Under the pieces are notes generated by a model. It was not told the DNA's origin, made no database searches, and saw nothing but the letters and a program-made list of their open reading frames with translations. 9,613 bases of DNA from Desulfurococcales archaeon (lineage in GTDB: Archaea > Thermoproteota > Thermoprotei_A > Sulfolobales > Fervidicoccaceae): positions 1 through 9,613 of the forward strand of contig JALTXS010000187.1 of NCBI GenBank assembly GCA_027048265.1. Reading direction: 5' to 3'. Every line of letters starts with the position of its first letter. Positions within the stretch are counted from its first letter, which is position 1. This document shows, in pieces, positions 1 to 5,562 of this stretch. The position numbers and the translations under genes are program-made.

Positions 1-72
1 ACGTCTCATCAACACTACCAAGCTCTTTATCAGTATTAACATGCTAGGAGTTCAATGTATGGTGGCACATTA

Positions 73-85
73 CTTGTAATAAAGG
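73..85 (+). promoter_or_regulatory. Possible TATA-like promoter element of infB
   Basis: An A/T-rich stretch (TTGTAATAAAG) lies about 50 bases before the preferred infB start at 132. A start of transcription about 25 bases downstream would leave a leader of roughly 25-30 bases and would lie downstream of TTG 90, which also argues against that start codon. The match to a crenarchaeal TATA box is only fair. Confidence 0.3.
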
Positions 86-131
86 TGGCTTGGCAAATTT
101 TAGAGTGGATTACCACAAAGAGTGTGGTAGC

Positions 132-1943
132 ATGGCTACAGACGCTGTTGACACTGGTAAGAGGCTGAGGCAGCCTATAGTGGTCGTCCTAGGTCACGTA
201 GATCACGGAAAGACAACATTGCTTGACAAGATACGAGGAACAGCCGTTGCGCGGAGAGAGCCAGGCGAGATAACACAGCATGTCGGAGCGAGCGTGGTTC
301 CAGCTAGGGTTATAGAGGAGATAGCTGCTCCTTTAAAGAAGCTTATCCCCATCAAGCTCAAGATACCAGGTCTGCTCTTCATAGACACTCCCGGACATGA
401 GCTCTTCGCAAACATGCGTAGGAGGGGGGGCTCAGTTGCTGATTTCGCAATAGTGGTCGTCGACATAAACGAGGGCGTTAAGGAGCAGACCAAAGAAAGC
501 ATAGAGATATTAAGACAACGTAGGGTGCCCTTCCTCGTGGCTGCTAACAAGATTGACAGGATTGTGGGCTGGAGGAGCTCCCCCAACCAGCCATTCATAA
601 TATCTATCCAGAAGCAGTCTCCCCAAGTTGTTAGGGAACTTGATGAAAAAATATACAAGCTAGTGGGACAATTGGGCATGCTGGGCTTTAACTCGGACCG
701 GTTTGATAGAATAAGGGATTTTACACGGACTGTCGCGATAGTGCCTATATCCGCCAAAACGGGGGAGGGGATCCCGGAGTTACTGGCGGTGCTCGCTGGC
801 CTGACCCAGCAGTACTTGGCAAACAGGCTGGTTTACGCGGAGGGACCGGCTAAGGGCGTTGTGCTGGAGAAAAAGGAGGAACCTGGTTTAGGAAGCACTA
901 TAGATGTGATAATATATGATGGGGTCATCAAGCGAGGCGATACGATTGTTGTAGGTAGTCTGAACGAGCCTATAGTCACTAGGGTAAGGGCCCTCCTTAT
1001 GCCAAAACCCCTGCAGGAGATAAGGTCCCCAGAGGACAGGTTCGTCAAAGTAGATGAAGTTTATGCAGCAAGCGGCGTTAAGATTGCTGCGCCAGGGCTA
1101 GATGAGGCAATAGCTGGCAGTCCACTATATGTTGTTGAGAGAGAGGAGGAATTAGAGGAGATAAAGAGGAGGGTCATGGAGGAGATAGAGAGTGCTATAA
1201 TAAGGACGGATAAGACGGGGGTGGTTGCAAAAGCCGACACAATTGGCACACTTGAGGCGCTTGTTGAGGCGCTTCGAAGGAACAACATACCAGTTAGACA
1301 GGCTGATGTGGGTCCGATATCCAAGAGAGATGTCCTTGAGGCTAGTGTTTCAAAAGAGAAGGACATCACCCTCGGGGTTATACTAGGCTTCAACGTTAAG
1401 GTTACAAAAGAAGCCGAGCAAGAAGCGCGTAAGGCAGAGGTTAAGATATTCGTTAACAATGTAATATACAGGCTCTTAGAGGATTACCTTGAGTGGAGAA
1501 GGAAGACCAAAGAGCTAGAACGGCTCAAAGAGCTAGAATCCCTAGTACGGCCCGCAAAGATAAGAATACTACCCGGCTACGTGTTCAGGAGGAGTGACCC
1601 CGCTGTCGTCGGCGTGGAGGTTCTTGGAGGAGTTCTGAAGCCCGGAACCCCGCTGATGAGATCTGACGGCAGGAAACTGGGCACTGTCATGCAGATACAG
1701 GACAAGGGCCAACCCGTTAAGGAGGCAAGAGCAGGTATGCAGGTCGCCGTGTCCATCAGGGGCAACATAATGATTGGAAGACATGTTGACGAGGGTGACA
1801 TAATTTACTCCGACGTGCCCGACCAGCATGCTCGTAGACTGCTAAGGGAGTTCAAAAGCGACATAAGTGATGATGAGGTCATGGTGCTAAGGGAAATAGC
1901 CGAGATAAAGAGAAAGACAAACCCCTTCTACGCAATAGTCTAG
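132..1943 (+). CDS. infB: Translation initiation factor aIF5B (archaeal IF2-type GTPase)
   Basis: Archaeal/eukaryal-type IF5B, the ribosome-dependent GTPase that promotes subunit joining and helps place initiator Met-tRNA; cytoplasmic. Counted from the ATG at 132 (603 residues), the GTPase signatures are clear: P-loop GHVDHGKT at about 21-28, DTPGH at 85-89, NKID at 139-142 and SAK at 207-209. EF-Tu-like barrel domain II, the alpha/beta domain III and a C-terminal barrel follow, giving the normal length of the short archaeal form. There is no intein. The frame can also open at TTG 90 or GTG 105. TTG 90 is only a couple of bases from the GGTGG at 84-88, too close for a ribosome site, and the 14 extra residues do not look conserved. 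ATG 132 puts the conserved RLRQPIVVVLGHVDHGK stretch near the N-terminus, as in relatives, so I prefer it despite only a weak GTGGT at 124-128. rpl24e follows 57 bases downstream. Confidence 0.96.
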   Translation: MATDAVDTGKRLRQPIVVVLGHVDHGKTTLLDKIRGTAVARREPGEITQHVGASVVPARVIEEIAAPLKKLIPIKLKIPGLLFIDTPGHELFANMRRRGGSVADFAIVVVDINEGVKEQTKESIEILRQRRVPFLVAANKIDRIVGWRSSPNQPFIISIQKQSPQVVRELDEKIYKLVGQLGMLGFNSDRFDRIRDFTRTVAIVPISAKTGEGIPELLAVLAGLTQQYLANRLVYAEGPAKGVVLEKKEEPGLGSTIDVIIYDGVIKRGDTIVVGSLNEPIVTRVRALLMPKPLQEIRSPEDRFVKVDEVYAASGVKIAAPGLDEAIAGSPLYVVEREEELEEIKRRVMEEIESAIIRTDKTGVVAKADTIGTLEALVEALRRNNIPVRQADVGPISKRDVLEASVSKEKDITLGVILGFNVKVTKEAEQEARKAEVKIFVNNVIYRLLEDYLEWRRKTKELERLKELESLVRPAKIRILPGYVFRRSDPAVVGVEVLGGVLKPGTPLMRSDGRKLGTVMQIQDKGQPVKEARAGMQVAVSIRGNIMIGRHVDEGDIIYSDVPDQHARRLLREFKSDISDDEVMVLREIAEIKRKTNPFYAIV

Positions 1944-1948
1944 CAATA

Positions 1949-1957
1949 GTTATTAAA
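1949..1957 (+). promoter_or_regulatory. TATA-like box before rpl24e
   Basis: GTTATTAAA lies just after the infB stop codon (1941-1943) and about 50 bases before the rpl24e ATG. Transcription starting about 25 bases downstream would begin near 1980 and include the ribosome binding site at 1988-1994. This suggests rpl24e can be transcribed independently of infB. Confidence 0.45.
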
Positions 1958-1987
1958 CCATTATCACAACATTTGAGAAACCAGCAA

Positions 1988-1994
1988 AGAGGTG
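1988..1994 (+). promoter_or_regulatory. Ribosome binding site of rpl24e
   Basis: AGAGGTG matches the archaeal anti-Shine-Dalgarno sequence and ends six bases before the ATG at 2001, which fixes that start codon. Confidence 0.75.
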
Positions 1995-2000
1995 TAAGCC

Positions 2001-2183
2001 ATGCCAGCCAGAACAACCTGCGCTTTCTGCGGACACGACATTGAGCCAGGCACTGGTTTTATGTATGTAAAAAACGACGGCAGCGTACTCTGGTTTTGTA
2101 GCAGGAAGTGTTACAAGAACATGATAGTACTGAGAAGAAAAGCCCGTAAGCTGAAATGGACCTTAGCTAGTCGAGCGAAGTGA
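2001..2183 (+). CDS. rpl24e: Large ribosomal subunit protein L24e (eL24), zinc-binding
   Basis: A small (60-residue), basic ribosomal protein of the archaeal/eukaryal L24e family, a component of the 50S subunit. The zinc ribbon is intact: C7-x2-C10 in the motif TCAFCG and C33-x3-C37 in WFCSRKC, with the conserved aromatic and glycine residues GTGFMYV between them. The C-terminal tail is rich in Arg and Lys, as expected for rRNA contact. Length equals that of other archaeal L24e proteins, and the ATG start is supported by a good ribosome binding site. In many archaea this gene sits with S28e, L7Ae, ndk and infB. Here it follows infB with its own probable promoter, and is separated from ndk by 242 bases, so the linkage is looser than usual. 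Confidence 0.97.
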   Translation: MPARTTCAFCGHDIEPGTGFMYVKNDGSVLWFCSRKCYKNMIVLRRKARKLKWTLASRAK

Positions 2184-2208
2184 GCAGTCAAGCAACGATG
2201 CATAATAT

Positions 2209-2223
2209 TATACAACCTGTATA
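2209..2223. repeat. Perfect 6-bp inverted repeat (TATACA-3-TGTATA) behind rpl24e
   Basis: TATACA ACC TGTATA begins 26 bases after the rpl24e stop. Another short inverted repeat (GCTT-A-AAGC, 2225-2233) follows at once. It could be a weak transcript-end hairpin or a binding site for a dimeric regulator. It is too short to exclude chance. Confidence 0.35.
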
Positions 2224-2378
2224 GGCTTAAAGCTCGTTTTATGCAAACACTATTACGGTTTGACATAACCTCGTTTTACCTGGTAACAATGAAGACAGGT
2301 TTTCCCATTTTAATCCTACTTAACACTTGCCTAGAACCGGGGGGCTAACCACATTAAGCTGGATATCCCTATGGGCTT

Positions 2379-2387
2379 GATATATTA
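2379..2387 (+). promoter_or_regulatory. TATA-like box of ndk
   Basis: GATATATTA lies 39-47 bases before the preferred TTG start at 2426. A transcript starting about 25 bases downstream would begin near 2405, just ahead of the ribosome binding site at 2413-2420. Confidence 0.5.
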
Positions 2388-2412
2388 TCCTCTCGATACA
2401 TGACTTCTTCCC

Positions 2413-2420
2413 GGAGGTGA
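2413..2420 (+). promoter_or_regulatory. Full-length ribosome binding site GGAGGTGA that decides the ndk start
   Basis: This is a perfect eight-base archaeal Shine-Dalgarno sequence. A GTG at 2417-2419 lies inside it and so cannot sensibly serve as start. The in-frame TTG at 2426 is five bases downstream, the normal spacing. Confidence 0.85.
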
Positions 2421-2425
2421 TTTGG

Positions 2426-2848
2426 TTGGAGAGGACTTTCGTTATGATTAAGCCTGATGCTGTTAGGAGGGGGTTGATTGGAGAGATTCTTAAAAGGTTT
2501 GAAAGAAAGGGTCTAAGGATAGTTGCAATGAAACTTGTTAGAATGACCCGTAGAGAGGCAGAGGAGCTATATTCTCCCCACAAGGACAAGCCCTTTTTCG
2601 AGAGCCTCGTCAAGTTCGCTACAAGCGGGCCAGTGGTTGTTATGGTTCTAGAAGGCGATAGCGCTATTAGTGTAGTAAGGAACCTGATAGGCGCAACAGA
2701 CGCAAGGAAGGCCGCTCCTGGCACCATAAGAGGGGATTTTGCTAACGATATTGAAAAGAACGTGGTACACGCCTCAGATTCGCCCGAGAGTTTTGAGAGG
2801 GAGCACAAGATTTTCTTCAAAGATGAGGATTTTGTCTCATACGAATAA
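2426..2848 (+). CDS. ndk: Nucleoside diphosphate kinase
   Basis: Transfers the gamma phosphate of ATP to nucleoside diphosphates through a phosphohistidine intermediate, balancing NTP and dNTP pools; cytoplasmic, usually a hexamer. Starting at TTG 2426 the protein begins MERTFVMIKPDAVRRG, the standard NDK N-terminus, and has 140 residues, the normal length. The catalytic histidine is H115 in NVVHASDSPESFERE, and the nucleotide-binding stretch GTIRGDFA lies about 15 residues before it. Starting at GTG 2417 would add three residues encoded partly by the ribosome binding site, so I reject it. The gene has its own TATA-like box and is followed by rps28e. NDK genes lie beside L24e and infB in many archaea, so the neighbourhood is expected although the order is not. 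Confidence 0.97.
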   Translation: MERTFVMIKPDAVRRGLIGEILKRFERKGLRIVAMKLVRMTRREAEELYSPHKDKPFFESLVKFATSGPVVVMVLEGDSAISVVRNLIGATDARKAAPGTIRGDFANDIEKNVVHASDSPESFEREHKIFFKDEDFVSYE

Positions 2849-2866
2849 ACGCCATGGGAATAATTG

Positions 2867-2876
2867 CTTTATTAAC
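2867..2876 (+). promoter_or_regulatory. TATA-like box of rps28e
   Basis: CTTTATTAAC lies just behind the ndk stop and 44-53 bases before GTG 2920. It would start transcription near 2897. That is downstream of ATG 2854, which opens the longest version of the rps28e frame, so the longer form would not be translated from this transcript. Confidence 0.45.
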
Positions 2877-2907
2877 CACTCAGACGGAGACACATATTAG
2901 GAAGACA

Positions 2908-2914
2908 AGGGTGG
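2908..2914 (+). promoter_or_regulatory. Ribosome binding site of rps28e
   Basis: AGGGTGG is a good archaeal Shine-Dalgarno match ending five bases before GTG 2920. No comparable motif precedes ATG 2854. Confidence 0.6.
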
Positions 2915-2919
2915 TTAAT

Positions 2920-3171
2920 GTGGCAAGCAAGGGTGACTCGCAGGAGGAATTCAATGTAACGGAAGAAATAGGCTTTCCTGCTGAGGTTATCCAGATAATA
3001 GGGAGAACAGGTGTCACTGGAGAGATAACACAGGTTAGGGTAAGAGTCCTGGAGGGAAGGGACAAGGGCAGGATCTTGACGAGGAACGTTAAGGGACCTG
3101 TAAAGTTGGGAGACATATTAATACTGAGAGAGACCGAGAGAGAAGCTAGGAGGCTCTCCGGTAAACGTTAG
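2920..3171 (+). CDS. rps28e: Small ribosomal subunit protein S28e (eS28)
   Basis: A small OB-fold ribosomal protein of the 30S subunit, found only in archaea and eukaryotes. From GTG 2920 it has 83 residues. The family signature is strong: IGFPAEVIQIIGRTGVTGE at about 17-35, then VRVRVLEGRDKGR, TRNVKGPV, GDILILRETEREAR and a basic tail. The frame remains open upstream to ATG 2854, which would give 105 residues. I prefer 2920 because the extra 22 residues are not family-like, a ribosome binding site precedes 2920, and a TATA-like box lies within the extension. GTG 2911 is a less likely alternative. The gene lies downstream of ndk and converges on rpl7ae, whereas S28e usually follows L7Ae directly in archaea. 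Confidence 0.93.
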   Translation: MASKGDSQEEFNVTEEIGFPAEVIQIIGRTGVTGEITQVRVRVLEGRDKGRILTRNVKGPVKLGDILILRETEREARRLSGKR

Positions 3172-3250
3172 AATTGTTACATCTACCATCTAATTTCTTA
3201 TCGAATGTCTTTCTAAATAAATACCTTTGTATGCAGAATTGTGGTGTGTT

Positions 3251-3303
3251 AATTTTTGGGATAGAAAAACGATTGGTACCTCACATTAAGAGTCATGATT
3301 TTT
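3251..3303. terminator. Probable transcript-end region between convergent rps28e and rpl7ae
   Basis: Crenarchaeal transcripts commonly end at short T-rich tracts. On the plus strand T5 runs lie at 3253-3257 and 3299-3303, downstream of rps28e. On the minus strand a T5 run (A5 at 3265-3269) lies downstream of rpl7ae. The 171-base gap between the convergent genes is otherwise A/T-rich and lacks an open reading frame of note. Confidence 0.4.
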
Positions 3304-3309
3304 CGGCTC

Positions 3310-3329
3310 TATGTAATACTATGTAATAT
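3310..3329. repeat. Tandem decamer duplication behind rpl7ae
   Basis: Two adjacent copies of TATGTAATA(C/T), ten bases each with one mismatch, lie just beyond the rpl7ae stop. This probably reflects slippage and has no visible function. Confidence 0.5.
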
Positions 3330-3342
3330 CTCCTGCAATTCT

Positions 3343-3720
3343 TTATGATTGGGCTCTTAATTTCGATACCTCGTCTACTATTTCTTTTACCAACGATGAG
3401 GCTTCTCCTGGCTCGATTATAGCAACCGAGGCCGCCTGCACCTCTATGCCCGCTGCTTCACCTAGCCGTTTCTTGCTTGGCACGTACACGTAGGGTATCT
3501 TCTTTTCGTCACACAATAGTGGCAAGTGCGCGACAACCTCAGGAGGGTCGACATCTTCTGCTATAACGACAAGCTTTGCTATTCCTCTTTCCACTGCTTT
3601 GGTCGTCTCGTTTGTCCCTTTCTTTATCTTGCCTGTCTCCCTAGCCTGCTCAACTGCCTTGTAGGCTTTCTCGGCAAGTTCTTCTGGAACTTCGAATTTT
3701 ACATAGAAGGGCTTCGACAT
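3343..3720 (-). CDS. rpl7ae: Ribosomal protein L7Ae (kink-turn RNA-binding protein)
   Basis: A multifunctional archaeal RNA-binding protein that recognises kink-turns. It is a 50S subunit protein, the primary binder of box C/D and H/ACA guide RNAs for rRNA methylation and pseudouridylation, and a subunit of archaeal RNase P. The 125 residues match the family's length. The RNA-contact motif KKGTNETTKAVERG lies at about 33-46, followed by VVIAEDVDPPEVVAHLP, CDEKKIPYVYVPSK at 70-83 and the RNA-contacting loop EVQAAS at 93-98. The ATG start is preceded by GGGGGATG, a fair ribosome binding site (3732-3725). It lies 84 bases downstream of gltX on the same strand, with a TATA-like box in the gap, so it may be transcribed both alone and by readthrough. 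It is inverted relative to S28e, unlike the common archaeal order. Confidence 0.97.
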   Translation of the reverse strand: MSKPFYVKFEVPEELAEKAYKAVEQARETGKIKKGTNETTKAVERGIAKLVVIAEDVDPPEVVAHLPLLCDEKKIPYVYVPSKKRLGEAAGIEVQAASVAIIEPGEASSLVKEIVDEVSKLRAQS

Positions 3721-3724
3721 TCAA

Positions 3725-3753
3725 CATCCCCCATTAGGGTTCGTTCATCAACC
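3725..3753 (-). promoter_or_regulatory. Structured rpl7ae leader: kink-loop-like element and ribosome binding site
   Basis: On the minus strand the leader contains GGTTGATGAACGAACC (3753-3738), a box-C-like TGATGA followed by CGA, flanked by GGTT and AACC, which can pair. Directly after it, CCC-TAAT-GGG (3739-3730) can form a small hairpin that covers the ribosome binding site (3732-3725). The two pairings share bases. L7Ae is known in Sulfolobus to repress its own mRNA through a kink-turn in the leader. Whether this element qualifies is inference: the box-D partner lacks the usual U, and the spacing is not canonical. Confidence 0.35.
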
Positions 3754-3775
3754 ATCCCTTATGGAGCTCGGGGGC

Positions 3776-3784
3776 ATTTTATCT
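3776..3784 (-). promoter_or_regulatory. TATA-like box of rpl7ae
   Basis: Minus-strand AGATAAAAT lies about 55-65 bases before the rpl7ae ATG, in the gap behind gltX. A transcript starting about 25 bases on would begin near 3754 and carry the leader element described at 3725-3753. Confidence 0.4.
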
Positions 3785-3804
3785 GTTTTGCAGCGGTGCT
3801 CTAT

Positions 3805-5562
3805 TCACTCATGTGAAAATACTGCTTCTACAATGGGGTAACGTCTCTCTATGTGTGCAAATCCTATTCTGAAGAACTGTACGAAATCCTTACCAATGCC
3901 CTGCACTGCACTTTTTTCAACTTTACCTAATATTGTTGTTAGCTCTTCATCCCAGGGTACAAGCAATAGAGCGTCTACAGCCTCTTTCTCCGGTAACCAC
4001 TGTATGATGCTTAGCCTTTTCTCCTTTGCATATTCTAATCCGGTGCTTTTGAGGATGAGTTTGCCCTCCGTGACTTCATAGTTGCCCAGCTCCATAAGCC
4101 TTACTTCTTTGCCTAGAGACTTTTGGTAGTCGTCTGTTGATATCAATACATAGTCACCATTGCACACCCTCCATTTTCTGCTACCCATGTCAGAGAGGTC
4201 GGGATGATAGGGTATAGTGGCCTCTAAGCATTCATCATCACCACCACCATGAACTAACTCCAGGACTGTAGGCTCGGGTACGAACGACAGCCTTGGGGCA
4301 ATGCTGTCGACTAGCTTCCTGTTCATAGCTGCTAGGTTATCATAGCTTATCCTGACATCGTTCCTCTTAACACCTATCTCGATCATCATCGCTTTTATTG
4401 CATCAGGATGTATGCCTCTCCGCCGCAGACCTGCCAAGGTAGCGAAACGGGGATCATCAAAGGTATATGAACCCGCCGTTGCCTTGGATAGTATCTCTCT
4501 TATATGTGACTTGCTCATTATGAAATTCTCCAACCTCAAACGTCCAACGTTTATCGTTGTAGGATACCGCCATCCCATGTACTTGTATAGAAACTGTTGC
4601 TTCACGGTATTCTGGGCATGTTCCTTGCCTCTTATTATGTGGGTTATTCCCAGAAGGTGATCGTCGACGCCTGCAGCAAAGTTATAGGTGGGCCATACAA
4701 CGTATCTACTTCCCGTAAGGGGGTGGGGATGTTTGTCAGTGTCTATTACTCTGAACGCAACCCAGTCTACGACGCTCTTGTCCTTGTGATGCCAGTCGGT
4801 CTTTACCCTAAGGACGGCCTCACCCTCCCCGTATTGGCCGCTGACCATCTTGTCGAACTCTTCAAGGTTATGCTCTGAGGGAGCCTCCCTCTGAGGGTGG
4901 GGCTTTCCGCTTGACAACAGTTTAGAGAACTCCTCTTTGGGAAGCTTGTCCACATATGCTCCTCCCTTTTCTATGAGTTTACGTGCAATCTCATAGTAGG
5001 TCTCCATACGGAGACTCTGTATAACTTCCAAGTCCCAGTCGATGCCGAGCCACTTTAGGTCCTCTTTTATTAAATGGTACGCGTCGGGTAGCGGTGTTTT
5101 AGTCCGTGGGTCTGTGTCCTCAAACCTAAGTAAAAAAATACCCTTGTACATCCTAGCGTAATAGTGGCTTAGTATCGCGACCCTGCTGTTACCTAAGTGT
5201 ATTACAAAATCCGGGTTGGGGGCGAATCTTGTCCTGACCTTACCCTCCTCACCTCCAGGTAGGGGGGGAAGCTCCTTTTCACCCTCATCATGCTTCTCCT
5301 CAAGAAGTTCAGGATAGTTCTTCTTTAGATAATCCTCTTGTTTTTCTATGCTCATCTTGTTAACTTCTTCTACAACGTCCTGTATGAGTGGGATTAGGCT
5401 CTTTATATGCCTTCTAGCCTGAGGCTCCTCCGCTACTATTTTCGATACCACGTGCTTGAGAGAGGCCTTACCTCCATGCTTATATGCGTTGAGAAGTGCG
5501 TGCTTGAATACGGTTTCTTTCAGTTTCTTCCACAGGTCCTCAACTTCTGGTTTTACATTCAA
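3805..5562 (-). CDS. gltX: Glutamyl-tRNA synthetase, archaeal type
   Basis: Class I aminoacyl-tRNA synthetase that charges tRNA with glutamate. Archaea generally lack GlnRS, so the enzyme probably also misacylates tRNA-Gln for later amidation by GatDE (family knowledge). It has 585 residues, the usual archaeal length. The order is a helical N-terminal domain of about 105 residues, a glycine/proline-rich linker, the catalytic domain beginning TRFAPNPDF with the HIGH box as HLGN (122-125), FEDTDPR (147-153), RGKEH (311-315) and the KMSKS-type loop IMSKS (348-352), and a beta-barrel anticodon-binding domain like that of GlnRS. The start is TTG at 5562, preceded nine bases away by GGGGTGA (5578-5572). 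It overlaps the end of the upstream gene by 23 bases in another frame, which suggests translational coupling. Confidence 0.96.
   Translation of the reverse strand: MNVKPEVEDLWKKLKETVFKHALLNAYKHGGKASLKHVVSKIVAEEPQARRHIKSLIPLIQDVVEEVNKMSIEKQEDYLKKNYPELLEEKHDEGEKELPPLPGGEEGKVRTRFAPNPDFVIHLGNSRVAILSHYYARMYKGIFLLRFEDTDPRTKTPLPDAYHLIKEDLKWLGIDWDLEVIQSLRMETYYEIARKLIEKGGAYVDKLPKEEFSKLLSSGKPHPQREAPSEHNLEEFDKMVSGQYGEGEAVLRVKTDWHHKDKSVVDWVAFRVIDTDKHPHPLTGSRYVVWPTYNFAAGVDDHLLGITHIIRGKEHAQNTVKQQFLYKYMGWRYPTTINVGRLRLENFIMSKSHIREILSKATAGSYTFDDPRFATLAGLRRRGIHPDAIKAMMIEIGVKRNDVRISYDNLAAMNRKLVDSIAPRLSFVPEPTVLELVHGGGDDECLEATIPYHPDLSDMGSRKWRVCNGDYVLISTDDYQKSLGKEVRLMELGNYEVTEGKLILKSTGLEYAKEKRLSIIQWLPEKEAVDALLLVPWDEELTTILGKVEKSAVQGIGKDFVQFFRIGFAHIERRYPIVEAVFSHE

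Larger units (their letters stand above)
2184..2425. other. Intergenic region between rpl24e and ndk
   Basis: A 242-base gap, wide for this otherwise compact window. It holds the inverted repeat at 2209-2223, T-rich stretches near 2236-2240 and 2273-2277 that could end rpl24e transcripts, a G6 run near 2339-2344, a CCC-TAT-GGG hairpin at 2367-2375, and the ndk promoter and ribosome binding site at its right end. No open reading frame on the plus strand and no tRNA or clear C/D-box guide RNA is visible. The minus-strand frame that runs into this gap is the antisense shadow of ndk. Confidence 0.5.

Noticed and set aside
1..42. Minus-strand ATG at 42 with 14 open codons to the window edge, and a TATA-like stretch about 38 bases before it, as if a divergent gene begins here.
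   Set aside because: Only 14 codons are visible, no ribosome binding site is seen, and the peptide is not recognisable. It cannot be called from this window.
203..1829. Several long minus-strand frames opposite infB.
   Set aside because: All are antisense to a protein with every GTPase motif intact. Their composition is typical of shadow frames, and none has a promoter or ribosome site of note.
2320..2820. Minus-strand frame of 166 codons opposite ndk.
   Set aside because: It lies almost wholly antisense to a clear NDK gene, is Ser/Leu/Ile-rich as antisense frames tend to be, and has no start context or family resemblance.
3234..3342. AGAATTG near 3234 and CAATTCT near 3336 as an inverted repeat bounding the gap between rps28e and rpl7ae.
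   Set aside because: Seven A/T-rich base pairs separated by about 95 bases are expected by chance, and there is no other sign of a mobile element.
3738..3753. Possible box C/D guide RNA because of TGATGA on the minus strand.
   Set aside because: No CTGA D box, no second C'/D' pair and no space for guide sequences before the rpl7ae start. Only a leader element is plausible.
3526..3816. Plus-strand 96-codon frame spanning the end of rpl7ae and the gap to gltX.
   Set aside because: It is mainly antisense to rpl7ae and its leader, and the translation is Cys/Phe-rich with no family-like features.
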